From S5-A14a sp022766365 (GTDB lineage: Bacteria; Bacillota; Clostridia; Peptostreptococcales; Anaerovoracaceae): a DNA stretch of 64,000 bases. Positions 6,385 through 14,881 of this stretch are shown here, piece by piece. Under the pieces are notes generated by a model that was given only the letters and a program-made list of their open reading frames with translations, searched no databases and had not been told where the DNA came from. The first letter of the stretch is position 1, and the number at the start of each line of letters is the position of its first letter. Location: the NCBI GenBank assembly GCA_050313295.1, contig JBNPLD010000007.1. One strand, given 5' to 3'. The translations under genes and the position numbers were made by a program.

Positions 6385-7081
6385 CCGGCATAACTTCAAC
6401 TGATATAGCTTCAATATAGGTGAATGCCCCGGCCGTAGGGTCATTGCCTTGACGGACGTAGCCCTTTACTTTAATCCACGTATCACCGATGACAAACCTG
6501 TCATATTTAGGATCAGGATTTTTCTTTTCAGGCACGAAGACACCATCCGGCGGAGTGGTATTTGCGCCTTCCGGAGGGGCATTGATTACAGATTTTTCAT
6601 CACCGTGATATTCTATACCAACATAACCTGCCGTACAGTAGGGACACACAGGTCCCTTTCTTCCTACATAAGTTCTTAAACCGTCCCAAATATAAAATCC
6701 TTCTATCTCCACTGTCTTGCCCACATAATCCTTTGGATTTATAAAGCAATCGTTAATCAACGATACGTAATTCTTATCCTTAAAAACGAGATCAACTCCC
6801 TTTTTAGGGAAGGTTTTTCTGTGTTTGGCGACATCATGTGGATACTCTTCCTTAGCCATATCTTGATCACCATTTACCTGGGACCCGTTTGAAGGAGAAC
6901 CGTCCTTGGAAGCAGCAGATTGATTAGTTGAATCAGATGATTTATTTGATGTATCCTCAGAGGAATTGGTAGATGAGTTTGGTATTTTGCCATCAGATGA
7001 ACTCTTGGCTCCACATGACGCCAGGGTTAAGGCAAGACACAGCGTCAGAATAACAGGAGTAAATTTTTTGCTGAATTTCAC
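6359..7081 (-). CDS. OB-fold lipoprotein of the zinc-uptake operon
   Basis: I place the start at GTG 7081-7079, because GGGAGGTCAC sits seven bases upstream and the G of the GTG is the last base of the znuB stop codon, implying coupling. The 240-residue product has a signal peptide with lipobox LASC, a low-complexity Ser/Asn/Asp linker (about 25-75), and a C-terminal domain with VGKTVEIEGFYIWDGL, CPYC and DTWIKVKGYV. That pattern recalls the OB-like DUF1980 (YcgQ) proteins found in Zur-controlled clusters. The CPYC pair could bind zinc. It probably acts outside the membrane with the transporter, but no direct function is known to me. Confidence 0.65.
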   Translation of the reverse strand: MKFSKKFTPVILTLCLALTLASCGAKSSSDGKIPNSSTNSSEDTSNKSSDSTNQSAASKDGSPSNGSQVNGDQDMAKEEYPHDVAKHRKTFPKKGVDLVFKDKNYVSLINDCFINPKDYVGKTVEIEGFYIWDGLRTYVGRKGPVCPYCTAGYVGIEYHGDEKSVINAPPEGANTTPPDGVFVPEKKNPDPKYDRFVIGDTWIKVKGYVRQGNDPTAGAFTYIEAISVEVMPEKGTETVK

Positions 7082-7896
7082 TAGTGTGACCTCCCGGAAC
7101 GTACCAGGGAGCAAACGCCGAAAACTAAAAGATTGGTAATGACTATGCTCGCCCCGGTTGGCGTTGAAAATGTGTATGAAATATATATTCCGACAACAAA
7201 ACAGAGTACGGATATTACGGCAGATGTTATGACTACCGTCAGGAATCTGTGGCAGACTCTCATGGCTGATATTGCAGGCATCACGACAAGGCTCGAAATC
7301 AGCAGGGCTCCCATCATTCTCATGCCGAGGACCACTGTGACGGAGGTCAGGGCAGCCAGGAGCATGTTATACCAGTTTGTGTGAATTCCTGTAGCTCTTG
7401 AAAAGTCCTCATCAAAAGTGATTGCAAATATTTTGTTGTAAAAAAACACGAACAGGATCACGACGATGGTTGACAGCACGACGGAGAGTATTACGTCGGA
7501 GGTGCTCATTGCCAGTATGCTCCCGAACATGTAGTTGCATACATCTGTATTCATGCCCTGTGTTAGGGAAATGACCATGACACCGATTGCAAGGCTTCCG
7601 CTCATCAGGAGTGCCGTAGCGGCATCTCCTTTGATTTTTGAGTTCTCGGTGACCCTCAGAACAAAAAAGGCTGCAACAAGACAGACAGGAATACTGACCA
7701 TGAGGGGTGCTGCGTTAAAGGCATAAGCTACTGCAAGTGACGCAAAACCTACGTGAGCAAGACCATCTCCAATCATGGAGAATCTCTTTAATACGAGACT
7801 GACTCCCAGGAGTGCTGCACACAAGGATACCAGGATTCCCACGATGAGCGCTCTTTGAAGGAATGGAAACTGAAGCATTTGAACAAATTCTGTCAT
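7081..7896 (-). CDS. znuB: zinc/manganese ABC transporter permease (ZnuB type)
   Basis: A 271-residue polytopic protein of the ABC-3 family with about eight hydrophobic segments. Motifs include GDGLAHVGFASLAVAYAF near residue 43 and MMGALLISSLVVMPAISAMR near residue 197, typical of metal-chelate permeases. Its start overlaps the end of the ATPase gene by four bases and its end overlaps the lipoprotein start by one. It forms the membrane channel for the solute-binding protein encoded upstream. Metal choice (zinc rather than manganese) is inferred from the His/Asp-rich binding protein and the operon-proximal Fur-family gene. Confidence 0.88.
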   Translation of the reverse strand: MTEFVQMLQFPFLQRALIVGILVSLCAALLGVSLVLKRFSMIGDGLAHVGFASLAVAYAFNAAPLMVSIPVCLVAAFFVLRVTENSKIKGDAATALLMSGSLAIGVMVISLTQGMNTDVCNYMFGSILAMSTSDVILSVVLSTIVVILFVFFYNKIFAITFDEDFSRATGIHTNWYNMLLAALTSVTVVLGMRMMGALLISSLVVMPAISAMRVCHRFLTVVITSAVISVLCFVVGIYISYTFSTPTGASIVITNLLVFGVCSLVRSGRSH

Positions 7897-8690
7897 CTCT
7901 CTTCCCTCCCTGCTTTCATTGAACTCTCCTCAGCTACGTGAGGGTGATGTCCGCCATGACTTCTGTGATCTTCCGAAATATCTTCGCAAACCGGGCATCC
8001 GGTAAACTTTTTCCCTAAATCTGTCGCCATATACTCGTCCGTGGTGCCAAAGAACAGCTGTCTGTTGTCAAGGTGAAGTATACGGCTTCCATAGGTGATG
8101 GCTCCATGTATATCATGCGAAATCATTATTATAGTTATGCCCATTTCACTGTTGAGTCTATAAATCAGCTGATACATATCCTGGGTCATTAGGGGGTCAA
8201 GACCTGTAACCGGTTCATCAAGAAGTATGACCTTATCTGTAGCACAGAGGGCACGGGCCAGGAGGACACGCTGCTGCTGTCCTCCTGACAGGTTGCCGTA
8301 ACAAGCCTTGGCAAGATGGGAAATCCCCAGGGCCTCCATGTTGCTGTGGGCAACCTCTTTATCCACCTTGGAATAGAAGGGATAAAGCCCGTGCCGATTC
8401 AGTCTCCCTGAGAGTACAATTTCGTAAACGCTTCCGGGAAAATCTCTTTGAGCCGGAGTCTGCTGCGGCAAATAGCCGACTTCATTCGGCTTGAGACCAT
8501 CTCCAAGGATGATCTCACCGGAATAGGGAGCCTTTAAACGCAAAAGACCCTTTGCAAGTGTGCTTTTTCCGGCTCCGTTTTCACCGACGATGCAGAGGTA
8601 ATCTCCTTTATGAAGTTCAAAATTCAGGTTTTCAACCACATACTTGCCATCATAGGCAAAAGACAAGTTGCGGCATGTCATCAAAGCCAT
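7893..8690 (-). CDS. znuC: zinc ABC transporter ATPase (ZnuC type) with His-rich, CxxC tail
   Basis: A 265-residue ABC ATPase: Walker A GENGAGKST (about 37-45), signature LSGGQQQRVLLARAL, Walker B VILLDEP and switch His in ISHD. GGGAGG precedes the ATG at 8690. The unusual part is the C-terminal ~40 residues, which contain CPVC followed by HRSHGGHHPH, a cluster of Cys and His able to bind metal on the cytoplasmic side. This could be a sensor that adjusts transport to internal zinc, which is an inference. The gene is separated from znuA by a 12-bp hairpin. Confidence 0.88.
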   Translation of the reverse strand: MALMTCRNLSFAYDGKYVVENLNFELHKGDYLCIVGENGAGKSTLAKGLLRLKAPYSGEIILGDGLKPNEVGYLPQQTPAQRDFPGSVYEIVLSGRLNRHGLYPFYSKVDKEVAHSNMEALGISHLAKACYGNLSGGQQQRVLLARALCATDKVILLDEPVTGLDPLMTQDMYQLIYRLNSEMGITIIMISHDIHGAITYGSRILHLDNRQLFFGTTDEYMATDLGKKFTGCPVCEDISEDHRSHGGHHPHVAEESSMKAGREER

Positions 8691-8723
8691 ATTCCCTCCC
8701 GTTTAAATTTCGATTACAAAAGA

Positions 8724-8759
8724 CGATTATTCCGGTTGAATTCAATACCGGAATAATCG
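8724..8759 (-). terminator. 12-bp perfect hairpin between znuA and znuC
   Basis: CGATTATTCCGG (8724-8735) and CCGGAATAATCG (8748-8759) pair perfectly around a 12-base loop that itself contains TTGAATTCAA. On the minus strand it is followed by TCTTTTG, a short T run. It is likely a partial terminator or mRNA stabiliser that makes more binding protein than transporter. Confidence 0.6.
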
Positions 8760-8778
8760 ATAAATTGCAATTTATAGT

Positions 8779-9834
8779 TTAATTCAATGCCTCTTCGAGT
8801 GCTTTTACATTTTTCTCCATTAGGGAAAGATAACTCTCACCCTTTTCAAAATCATCTTTAGAGACATTGTGAACAGCGTTCATTAACATAACCTTCGCAC
8901 CTGTAGCCTCACCGATACTGTTGGCTATTTTGTTGTTTGAAAGCTCAATGTGAAAAACGACAGGTATGTTGTCGGATTTAATCTTGTCAGTAAGAAATGC
9001 GACTGTACTTGCACTGGCCTCCGTGTCTGTTGAACAGCCCGGGAAGGCGGCATAATATTTGAGTCCGTATCGATCAACAAAATATCTGAATGGGAATCTG
9101 TCTCCGAATATTATCTCTTTACGTTTTCCATTTTTTACAACTTCTGCAAATTTATCATCAAGCGACTTTAATTTCTTAACGTATGCGTCACAATTTTTCT
9201 GGTAATAATCTGCGTTGTCAGGGTCGAGAGCTTTTAATTCCTTGGTGAGCTTCTTAACGATTTCCATTGCGTTAACAGGAGACGTCCAAACATGCTCATC
9301 CTGCTCAGCCTCTTCGTGTTCTCCGGATGCCTTGTCGTGGTCGTCATGATCGGAGTCTTCATCATGGTCGGAGTCGTGGTCGTGATCGGAATCGTGATCA
9401 GCATCGTGTTCGTGTTCATCAACAGTCATACCTTCTACGTGTTCCTCTGCAACGGTCTTTACACAGTCCATGAGAGTGACAATCTTCATATCCTTATTTT
9501 CCTTAGTCCCGTCCAGAATCTTGTCCACCCATTCATCTGAATCTCCTCCGACATAGACGAAGAGTTTAGCATCGTTAACTTTCATAATATCCTTTGGAGT
9601 CGGTTCAAAGCTGTGAGTTTCAGCACCCGGTGTCATAAGCATGGTCAAATCGATTTTGTCCCCTCCGATTTCTCTGAGAAAATCATAAATTGGGAAAATC
9701 GTCGCTACAACTTTTAGCTTTTCTCCGGACTTTCCGGAAGATTCCTTGTTTTTTCCGGAACCGCAGCCATAAAGGCATCCTATAATCAATACTAAAACCA
9801 GCCCTAGGGCTAGCACTTTGCTCATCTTTTTCAT
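8779..9834 (-). CDS. znuA: zinc-binding lipoprotein of the ABC transporter (ZnuA/AdcA type)
   Basis: A 351-residue precursor with a signal peptide ending in lipobox LYGC (Cys24). Next comes the cluster A-1/ZnuA fold start (VVATIFPIYDFLREIGGDKI), AETHSFEPTPKD with a probable metal-ligand His, and then an insertion of alternating His and Asp/Glu residues (about 138-175). That loop is the hallmark of zinc-specific members and helps capture zinc. Later motifs are DEHVWTSPVNAM and HIELSN. AAAGGAC precedes the ATG. It lies 142 bases after the Fur-family gene on the same strand, so the two are probably co-transcribed. Confidence 0.9.
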   Translation of the reverse strand: MKKMSKVLALGLVLVLIIGCLYGCGSGKNKESSGKSGEKLKVVATIFPIYDFLREIGGDKIDLTMLMTPGAETHSFEPTPKDIMKVNDAKLFVYVGGDSDEWVDKILDGTKENKDMKIVTLMDCVKTVAEEHVEGMTVDEHEHDADHDSDHDHDSDHDEDSDHDDHDKASGEHEEAEQDEHVWTSPVNAMEIVKKLTKELKALDPDNADYYQKNCDAYVKKLKSLDDKFAEVVKNGKRKEIIFGDRFPFRYFVDRYGLKYYAAFPGCSTDTEASASTVAFLTDKIKSDNIPVVFHIELSNNKIANSIGEATGAKVMLMNAVHNVSKDDFEKGESYLSLMEKNVKALEEALN

Positions 9835-9976
9835 ATTTTGCTGAATTGTCCTTTCTTATGTATTAAATGTTCAGGAAAAGCATGTGAGAAGCCGATAACC
9901 TGAGTTAAAAGACCCGTAGCCGAACAGGATACAACGGCATATTGCAATTAGTACAAGCTGCTGACAGCGGGTGATG

Positions 9977-10402
9977 TCAGTGCTTGCAACCACAATGTCC
10001 ATAAAAGATCGTCTTATCAGGATTCACGCTGAACTGATGGTCGCTCTTAAGATGCTGGTATAGATGATCGATCTCATGACACTGAAAATGAACCATCTTA
10101 CCGCAATCCTCGCATTGAAGATAGAAGGAAGATTCTTCGGAACTGTCTCCATGGGATACACTGTTTCCACTTCGACCTGAAGCTCTGTATGAAGTCCATG
10201 AAACTCCCTCAAGTTTATTGCTGACCACAAGTCCCTCATCTTCAAGATTCTTAAGGTGCCTGTAAATCGTTGTCAAACCCATCTTCTCGCCTGCCTCCGC
10301 AAGCCCTTTGCGTATTTCCGAAGCAGAAGAATATGCCTCACCCTTATTTTGCATATACGACAAAACAGCTGCTCTTTGTCGTGTTGCGTACTTAGAAGCC
10401 AT
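9977..10402 (-). CDS. zur: Fur-family metal regulator, probable Zur
   Basis: A 141-residue Fur-family repressor. ATG at 10402 is chosen because AGGAGGT lies six bases upstream; a longer frame start is not supported. The N-terminal winged helix includes TTIYRHLKNLEDEGLV. The C-terminal half has CEDCGKMVHFQCHEIDHLY and ends in HCGCKH, giving the structural zinc CxxC...CxC pattern and several His ligands. Position at the head of a zinc-uptake operon argues for Zur rather than Fur or PerR. A 17-bp Fur-type palindrome just downstream of its promoter suggests that it represses its own operon when zinc is sufficient. Confidence 0.85.
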   Translation of the reverse strand: MASKYATRQRAAVLSYMQNKGEAYSSASEIRKGLAEAGEKMGLTTIYRHLKNLEDEGLVVSNKLEGVSWTSYRASGRSGNSVSHGDSSEESSFYLQCEDCGKMVHFQCHEIDHLYQHLKSDHQFSVNPDKTIFYGHCGCKH

Positions 10403-10433
10403 AATGGTACCTCCTGAATGGTCTCCTTTAAAT

Positions 10434-10450
10434 TTGAAAATCATTTTCAA
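10434..10450. promoter_or_regulatory. Fur/Zur-type operator, perfect palindrome
   Basis: TTGAAAAT-C-ATTTTCAA, the 7-1-7-like layout of Fur-family boxes. It lies just downstream of the zur -10 box (10467-10462 on the minus strand), where bound repressor would block transcription of zur and the zinc operon. Confidence 0.75.
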
Positions 10451-10461
10451 TTTGCAAAATT

Positions 10462-10490
10462 ATTCTATCACTGCAGTATGGGGATGTCAA
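10462..10490 (-). promoter_or_regulatory. promoter of the zur-znu operon
   Basis: On the minus strand: TTGACA (10490-10485), a 17-base spacer, and TAGAAT (10467-10462), followed by the Fur-type palindrome at 10434-10450. Confidence 0.75.
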
Positions 10491-10697
10491 CATATATTTA
10501 TTTGTTAAATTCCTTGTTTGGGGATATATTATGTGTTAAGATAATCCAGTAATTTTTATGAAATGAACTAGCTGAACATTATAATATTTATTGAGAATAT
10601 GGGGTTCTGCTAAACCGATCTTAACCTATTTTTATGGAATCATTACTGTTACATGTTCCAATGAAAATTAAAATTTTATTAACACTGGGAGGTACTT

Positions 10698-12104
10698 ATG
10701 AAAGAATTTATAGATGCGTTAACGGTATGGACCGATAGCTTTGACAGCTTCTTATATAGCAATATTTTGTTCTGGGTGCTGATTGCTGTGGGGGTATATT
10801 TTACCATCAGAACGGGTTTTGTCCAGCTTAGAATGTTCCCGGAGGGAATAAGAGTTCTGACCGAGAAGAGCCATGATGGTGGGATTTCTTCGTTTCAGGC
10901 ACTGATGATTGCAACAGCTTCAAGGGTTGGCACAGGGAATATTGCCGGTGTTGCTACTGCCATAGTCATGGGAGGTCCCGGAGCGGTTTTCTGGATGTGG
11001 ATAATGGCGATAATCGGTGGAGCTTCCGCATTTATTGAATCAACCCTCGCTCAGATATACAAAGAGCCCGACGGGGAGATTTTTAAGGGCGGACCAGCCT
11101 ATTATATAGAAAAGGCTCTGAAAGCGAGATGGCTGGGAATCATATTCGCTATATGTTTGATCCTTACCTTTGCCTTTGGCTTTAATGGACTTCAGTCTTA
11201 CAATATTGCTTCTGCATTTGAGCATTATGCCGGAGATCACTATTCAACGGTTGCTCTGGGTATCGGTGCGCTCCTTGCAGCAATCGCTGCATTCCTTTTC
11301 TTTGGAGGTGCCCGGAAGATTTCAACTTGGTCTTCCATTCTGGTTCCAATTATGGCGGCAATCTATCTTCTTGTGGGATTTGTAATCTTCGTGTACAACA
11401 TAGGAAAGGTGCCGGGAATATTTGCCGACATTTTCAGAGAGGCTTTTAACTTCAAACAGATTACTGCCGGTTTTGCCGGTTCATGTGTGGTTTGGGGAGT
11501 TAAGCGTGGCCTTTTCAGCAATGAGGCAGGAATGGGTTCTGCTCCTAATGCTGCTGCTGCAGCTGATGTGAGCCATCCGGTTAAACAAGGACTGGTTCAG
11601 GTCATCTCCGTATTCATAGATACACTTTTGATCTGTTCCAATACCATTTTCATCATCCTGTGTACCGGACAATTCAAGGTTGGAGGAGAACTGAACGGAA
11701 TTCCGCTTGTACAAAACAGTGTGAGTACTGTTTTCGGTGAGGTTGGTGTAGGTCTTTTGACATTTTCGGTTGCCCTCTTTGCATTCACATCTCTTATAGG
11801 GAACTATTTCTACGCTGAATTTAATTTTAAATTTATTACAGAGAACAAGATAGCTTTGGCAGTTTTCAGAGTTATGGCTGTAATCGCAGTTTTCATCGGA
11901 GCAAATTCAAACCTTGCTTTAGCTTGGAATACCGCAGATATACTCATGGCGTTTATGGCTTTGATTAACTGTTTCGCAATTTTGATTTTAGGTAAGCATG
12001 CGATAGCTGCTATGAAGGATTACACCAAGCAGAAAGCGGAGGGTAAGAACCCTGTCTTTAAAGCAGCTTCCATAGGTCTTGATAATACAGATGTCTGGAA
12101 GTAG
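10698..12104 (+). CDS. sodium:alanine/glycine symporter (AGCS family)
   Basis: A 468-residue membrane protein of the alanine/glycine:cation symporter family. It has the family's early motif TASRVGTGNIAGVATAIVMG (about residues 74-93) and GLFSNEAGMGSAPNAAAAA near residue 275, with about eleven hydrophobic segments. It imports alanine or glycine with Na+ (family knowledge). GGGAGG precedes the ATG. The 250-base region upstream contains no recognisable glycine riboswitch. The gene stands alone, ending at the terminator 12141-12180. Confidence 0.9.
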   Translation: MKEFIDALTVWTDSFDSFLYSNILFWVLIAVGVYFTIRTGFVQLRMFPEGIRVLTEKSHDGGISSFQALMIATASRVGTGNIAGVATAIVMGGPGAVFWMWIMAIIGGASAFIESTLAQIYKEPDGEIFKGGPAYYIEKALKARWLGIIFAICLILTFAFGFNGLQSYNIASAFEHYAGDHYSTVALGIGALLAAIAAFLFFGGARKISTWSSILVPIMAAIYLLVGFVIFVYNIGKVPGIFADIFREAFNFKQITAGFAGSCVVWGVKRGLFSNEAGMGSAPNAAAAADVSHPVKQGLVQVISVFIDTLLICSNTIFIILCTGQFKVGGELNGIPLVQNSVSTVFGEVGVGLLTFSVALFAFTSLIGNYFYAEFNFKFITENKIALAVFRVMAVIAVFIGANSNLALAWNTADILMAFMALINCFAILILGKHAIAAMKDYTKQKAEGKNPVFKAASIGLDNTDVWK

Positions 12105-12140
12105 TGAAATGGTTCGGTGTTTCTTTTGGTAAATATTCAG

Positions 12141-12180
12141 CCCTTTCAGGTTTTTCAATAACTTGAAAGGGTGTTTTATT
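12141..12180 (+). terminator. terminator of the AGCS symporter gene
   Basis: CCCTTTCAGGTT and AACTTGAAAGGG (one G-T pair) form a 12-bp stem, followed by TGTTTTATT. Confidence 0.85.
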
Positions 12181-12191
12181 ATTGATATAAT
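12163..12191 (+). promoter_or_regulatory. promoter of the HAD-MFS-two-component operon, -35 box inside the preceding terminator
   Basis: TTGAAA (12163-12168), exactly 17 bases, and TATAAT (12186-12191). The -35 box is part of the 3' arm of the terminator stem of the preceding gene. Confidence 0.65.
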
Positions 12192-12224
12192 TATAAGTGC
12201 TAAAAGAAGATTTGGAGATTAAGC

Positions 12225-12887
12225 ATGATTAGGGGAGCAATTTTTGACGTTGACGGTACTTTGTTTGATTCCATGGGCGCATGGCATAACGCAGGGTATA
12301 ACTATCTGAAAAGTCAGGGAGTTAATGCTGACAGGAGCATAGGGAATGTGTTCTTTTCCATGACGATGGACGAAGTCGTGGAATATATACAGAAGAATTT
12401 CCACGTGCCCGGGGATAAGGAAGATGTGGCTAAGGGGATACACGATCAGGTGGAGGACTACTACAGAGATAGGGTAGAACTTAAACCGGGGGCGATGAAT
12501 CTTTTGAATACCCTGAGAACTAAAGGAATTCCATGTACCATTGCAACGTCAACTGACCGTTATCTGATAGAGATGGGGCTTGATAAAGTAGGCATAGGTG
12601 GTTATTTTGTCGGTATTTTCACAACAACTGAAGTGGGTAAGGGGAAAAGTTCTCCTGACATCTTCAGGCAGGCTATGCATTTAATGGGAACAGAGGCGAA
12701 GGACACATGGCTTTTTGAGGACGGACTATACTCTATGAATACAGCGAAGGCATATGGAATGTCCGTTGTGGGAGTATATGATAAAGTGAGTCATGAGGAT
12801 CAGGGAACAATCAAAGAGGTGGCGGATATTTATGTGGAAACTCTTGAGGATCTTAGAGTTGAGGATTTGCAGAGGTGGGTCCGATGA
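12225..12887 (+). CDS. HAD-superfamily phosphatase (beta-phosphoglucomutase-like subgroup)
   Basis: A 220-residue HAD hydrolase: FDVDGTLFDS at residues 7-16 supplies the nucleophile Asp8 and the acid/base Asp10, TSTDRY is motif II, and FEDGLYSMNTAKAYGM is the motif IV region. The DxDGT motif and the inserted helical cap place it among small sugar-phosphate phosphatases or beta-phosphoglucomutases; the substrate is not determinable. GGAG lies upstream of the ATG. The MFS gene starts within its stop codon (ATGA), so the two are coupled. Confidence 0.8.
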   Translation: MIRGAIFDVDGTLFDSMGAWHNAGYNYLKSQGVNADRSIGNVFFSMTMDEVVEYIQKNFHVPGDKEDVAKGIHDQVEDYYRDRVELKPGAMNLLNTLRTKGIPCTIATSTDRYLIEMGLDKVGIGGYFVGIFTTTEVGKGKSSPDIFRQAMHLMGTEAKDTWLFEDGLYSMNTAKAYGMSVVGVYDKVSHEDQGTIKEVADIYVETLEDLRVEDLQRWVR

Positions 12888-14173
12888 GGAAGATTCTCAA
12901 TATCGAGTATGGATTTATTCATGCCTACTATTGGATGTATTACGGAATTGTAGGCAGCTTTGCATCAGTGTTCCTTTCTGATAAAGGATATTCAAGCGGT
13001 GACATTGGCAGCATTCTCGGAATCGGATGTGTCCTTGCGATAATACTTCAGCCATTCATAGCAGATATGGGGGATAGATCTAAGAGGATATCCGTATTTG
13101 GAATTGCTCAAGTTATAGGGTTTGTAATGCTCATCGGGACATTGGGAATATTTATCTTCGACAGGAGGTCGTTAGCCCTTTCAGTGATTTTTGTCGGTCT
13201 CATAGCTTGGGTTACTGCACTCCAGCCTCTTTTTAACTATATGGCGTTTAAGATTTCCACCAGTGGCTATCATGTAAATTTTGGATTAGCAAGAAGCGGA
13301 GGTTCTCTTGGATATTCACTTATATGCATGATTTTGGGTTATCTGGTTGAGGCTTTTGGAGTGCGTACTATACCAATTGCCGGCATGGCTGTTTTGCTGT
13401 TGCTTCTCATTGTGATATGGCATTTGAGAAGGAATTATATCAAAGCATGCAAGATTACAGGTAAAGGGAGTCTTTTGAATGTGAAAGCCGATAATCGGTT
13501 TGAGAATTCGGATGCTAAAGAGAGTGTAGGAGAAGATTTCGGACCGGGCGAAGTTCAGATTCCTGTAGATGTTCATACAGATGAGATAACACTGTCAAAA
13601 TTTATAGGGAAGAATAAGCTCTTCTTTATTTTGAATATAGCTGTTGTATTCATTTTCTTCAACAATGGAGTTTTGAACAGTTTCCTATATCAGATTGTCG
13701 GGAATGCAGGTGGAACAAGTGGAGATATGGGAGCGATTTTTTCCATTATGGCATTCTGCGAAATTCCGACACTGGTTTTCTTTGATAAAATACTGGAGAA
13801 GGTTTCGTGCAGCACTCTGATGAAGATTGCCTGCGTTGCATTTACACTGAAGATTCTGACATTTTATATAGCGGGGTCGACAACTCTTATGTTTGTTGCC
13901 CAGGTTTTTCAGCCTTTTGCCTTTGCAACTTTTCTTCCTGCTATGATTCATTTCACCGATCAGGTTATGGAGCCCGGGGAATCAGTCAAAGGTCAGGCTT
14001 TATTCACTATCATGATGGCCCTGTCTACTGTAGTTGCCAGTGTTCTGGGTGGATATATAATTGATTTTATGGGGGTGAAAGCTCTGCTGTTGGTTTCTGT
14101 CGCCATGAGCGTTGTGGGAGCGGTTATACTATTTTGTTATATTGGCAAAGTTCATTATAGGAAGGAATGTTAG
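12884..14173 (+). CDS. MFS transporter (LacY/nucleoside:H+ symporter-like)
   Basis: A 429-residue protein with about twelve membrane segments and a long polar central loop (about residues 190-240). I choose the ATG at 12884 (AGAGGTGGG upstream; overlap ATGA with the HAD stop) over the GTG at 12875. The start MRKILNIEYGFIHAYYWMYY and the spaced GIGCVLAIILQPFIADMGDR resemble the LacY/PucC-like MFS_1 groups, but no substrate motif is clear. Co-transcription with a HAD phosphatase and a two-component system suggests uptake or export that is sensed at the surface. This is an inference. Confidence 0.75.
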   Translation: MRKILNIEYGFIHAYYWMYYGIVGSFASVFLSDKGYSSGDIGSILGIGCVLAIILQPFIADMGDRSKRISVFGIAQVIGFVMLIGTLGIFIFDRRSLALSVIFVGLIAWVTALQPLFNYMAFKISTSGYHVNFGLARSGGSLGYSLICMILGYLVEAFGVRTIPIAGMAVLLLLLIVIWHLRRNYIKACKITGKGSLLNVKADNRFENSDAKESVGEDFGPGEVQIPVDVHTDEITLSKFIGKNKLFFILNIAVVFIFFNNGVLNSFLYQIVGNAGGTSGDMGAIFSIMAFCEIPTLVFFDKILEKVSCSTLMKIACVAFTLKILTFYIAGSTTLMFVAQVFQPFAFATFLPAMIHFTDQVMEPGESVKGQALFTIMMALSTVVASVLGGYIIDFMGVKALLLVSVAMSVVGAVILFCYIGKVHYRKEC

Positions 14174-14176
14174 ATA

Positions 14177-14881
14177 ATGAGTAAGGGTAGAATATTAATT
14201 GTTGATGATGATGCGGATATCAGACAGGTTCTTTCGGTCCTTTTAAGAAGCGAAGGCTATGAGATAGAAACGGGAGCGAACGGTCAGGAGGCTATACTTA
14301 AGGTTTTGGAAATCAGGGATCTGGATCTTGTGATTTTGGATATAATGATGCCGGGAATGGACGGGATCGAAGTGTGCAGAAAATTGCGAAAGTTTTCAAA
14401 TGTGCCGATTCTCTTTCTGACGGCTAAGTCACAGGATGATGACAAAGTGGATGCCTATATGGAAGGGGGAGATGACTACATAGTTAAACCCTTCGATCAG
14501 ACAGATCTTTTGTTGAAAATCAAATCTCTGCTGAGGAGGTATAACAAGTATCAGGGGCATTCAAAGGTTGGACATGGAATTGAAGTATTGTCTGACCATG
14601 TGGCTGTTGATAAGGACAAAAGGATTGCAACCAAGGCCGGGGTTAGAATTAATCTGACAGATAAGGAATATGCTATCTTGAGTCATCTTCTTGACCACAG
14701 GGGAGAAGTTGTGGCGAACAAGGATCTGTATGAGGCGGTTTGGGGGGATGCATATACTCCGAGTGCAGGGAACAAGATAATGGTTCATGTTCTTAATCTT
14801 CGAAAGAAAATAGAAGAGGATATAAATAATCCGTCGATAGTTAAGACAGTATGGGGAAAGGGGTACAGAATTGATAATTAA
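14177..14881 (+). CDS. OmpR/PhoB-family response regulator
   Basis: A 234-residue regulator starting three bases after the MFS gene. The receiver domain has the acidic pair in VDDDAD (residues 9-14), the phospho-acceptor Asp55 in LVILDIMMPG, a Thr82 switch and a Lys near 106 in IVKPFD. The C-terminal winged helix (about 135-232) has LTDKEYAILSHLLDHRGEVV and the recognition part ending in VKTVWGKGYRI. The histidine kinase gene overlaps its end by 11 bases, so the two form a cognate pair. Confidence 0.92.
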   Translation: MSKGRILIVDDDADIRQVLSVLLRSEGYEIETGANGQEAILKVLEIRDLDLVILDIMMPGMDGIEVCRKLRKFSNVPILFLTAKSQDDDKVDAYMEGGDDYIVKPFDQTDLLLKIKSLLRRYNKYQGHSKVGHGIEVLSDHVAVDKDKRIATKAGVRINLTDKEYAILSHLLDHRGEVVANKDLYEAVWGDAYTPSAGNKIMVHVLNLRKKIEEDINNPSIVKTVWGKGYRIDN

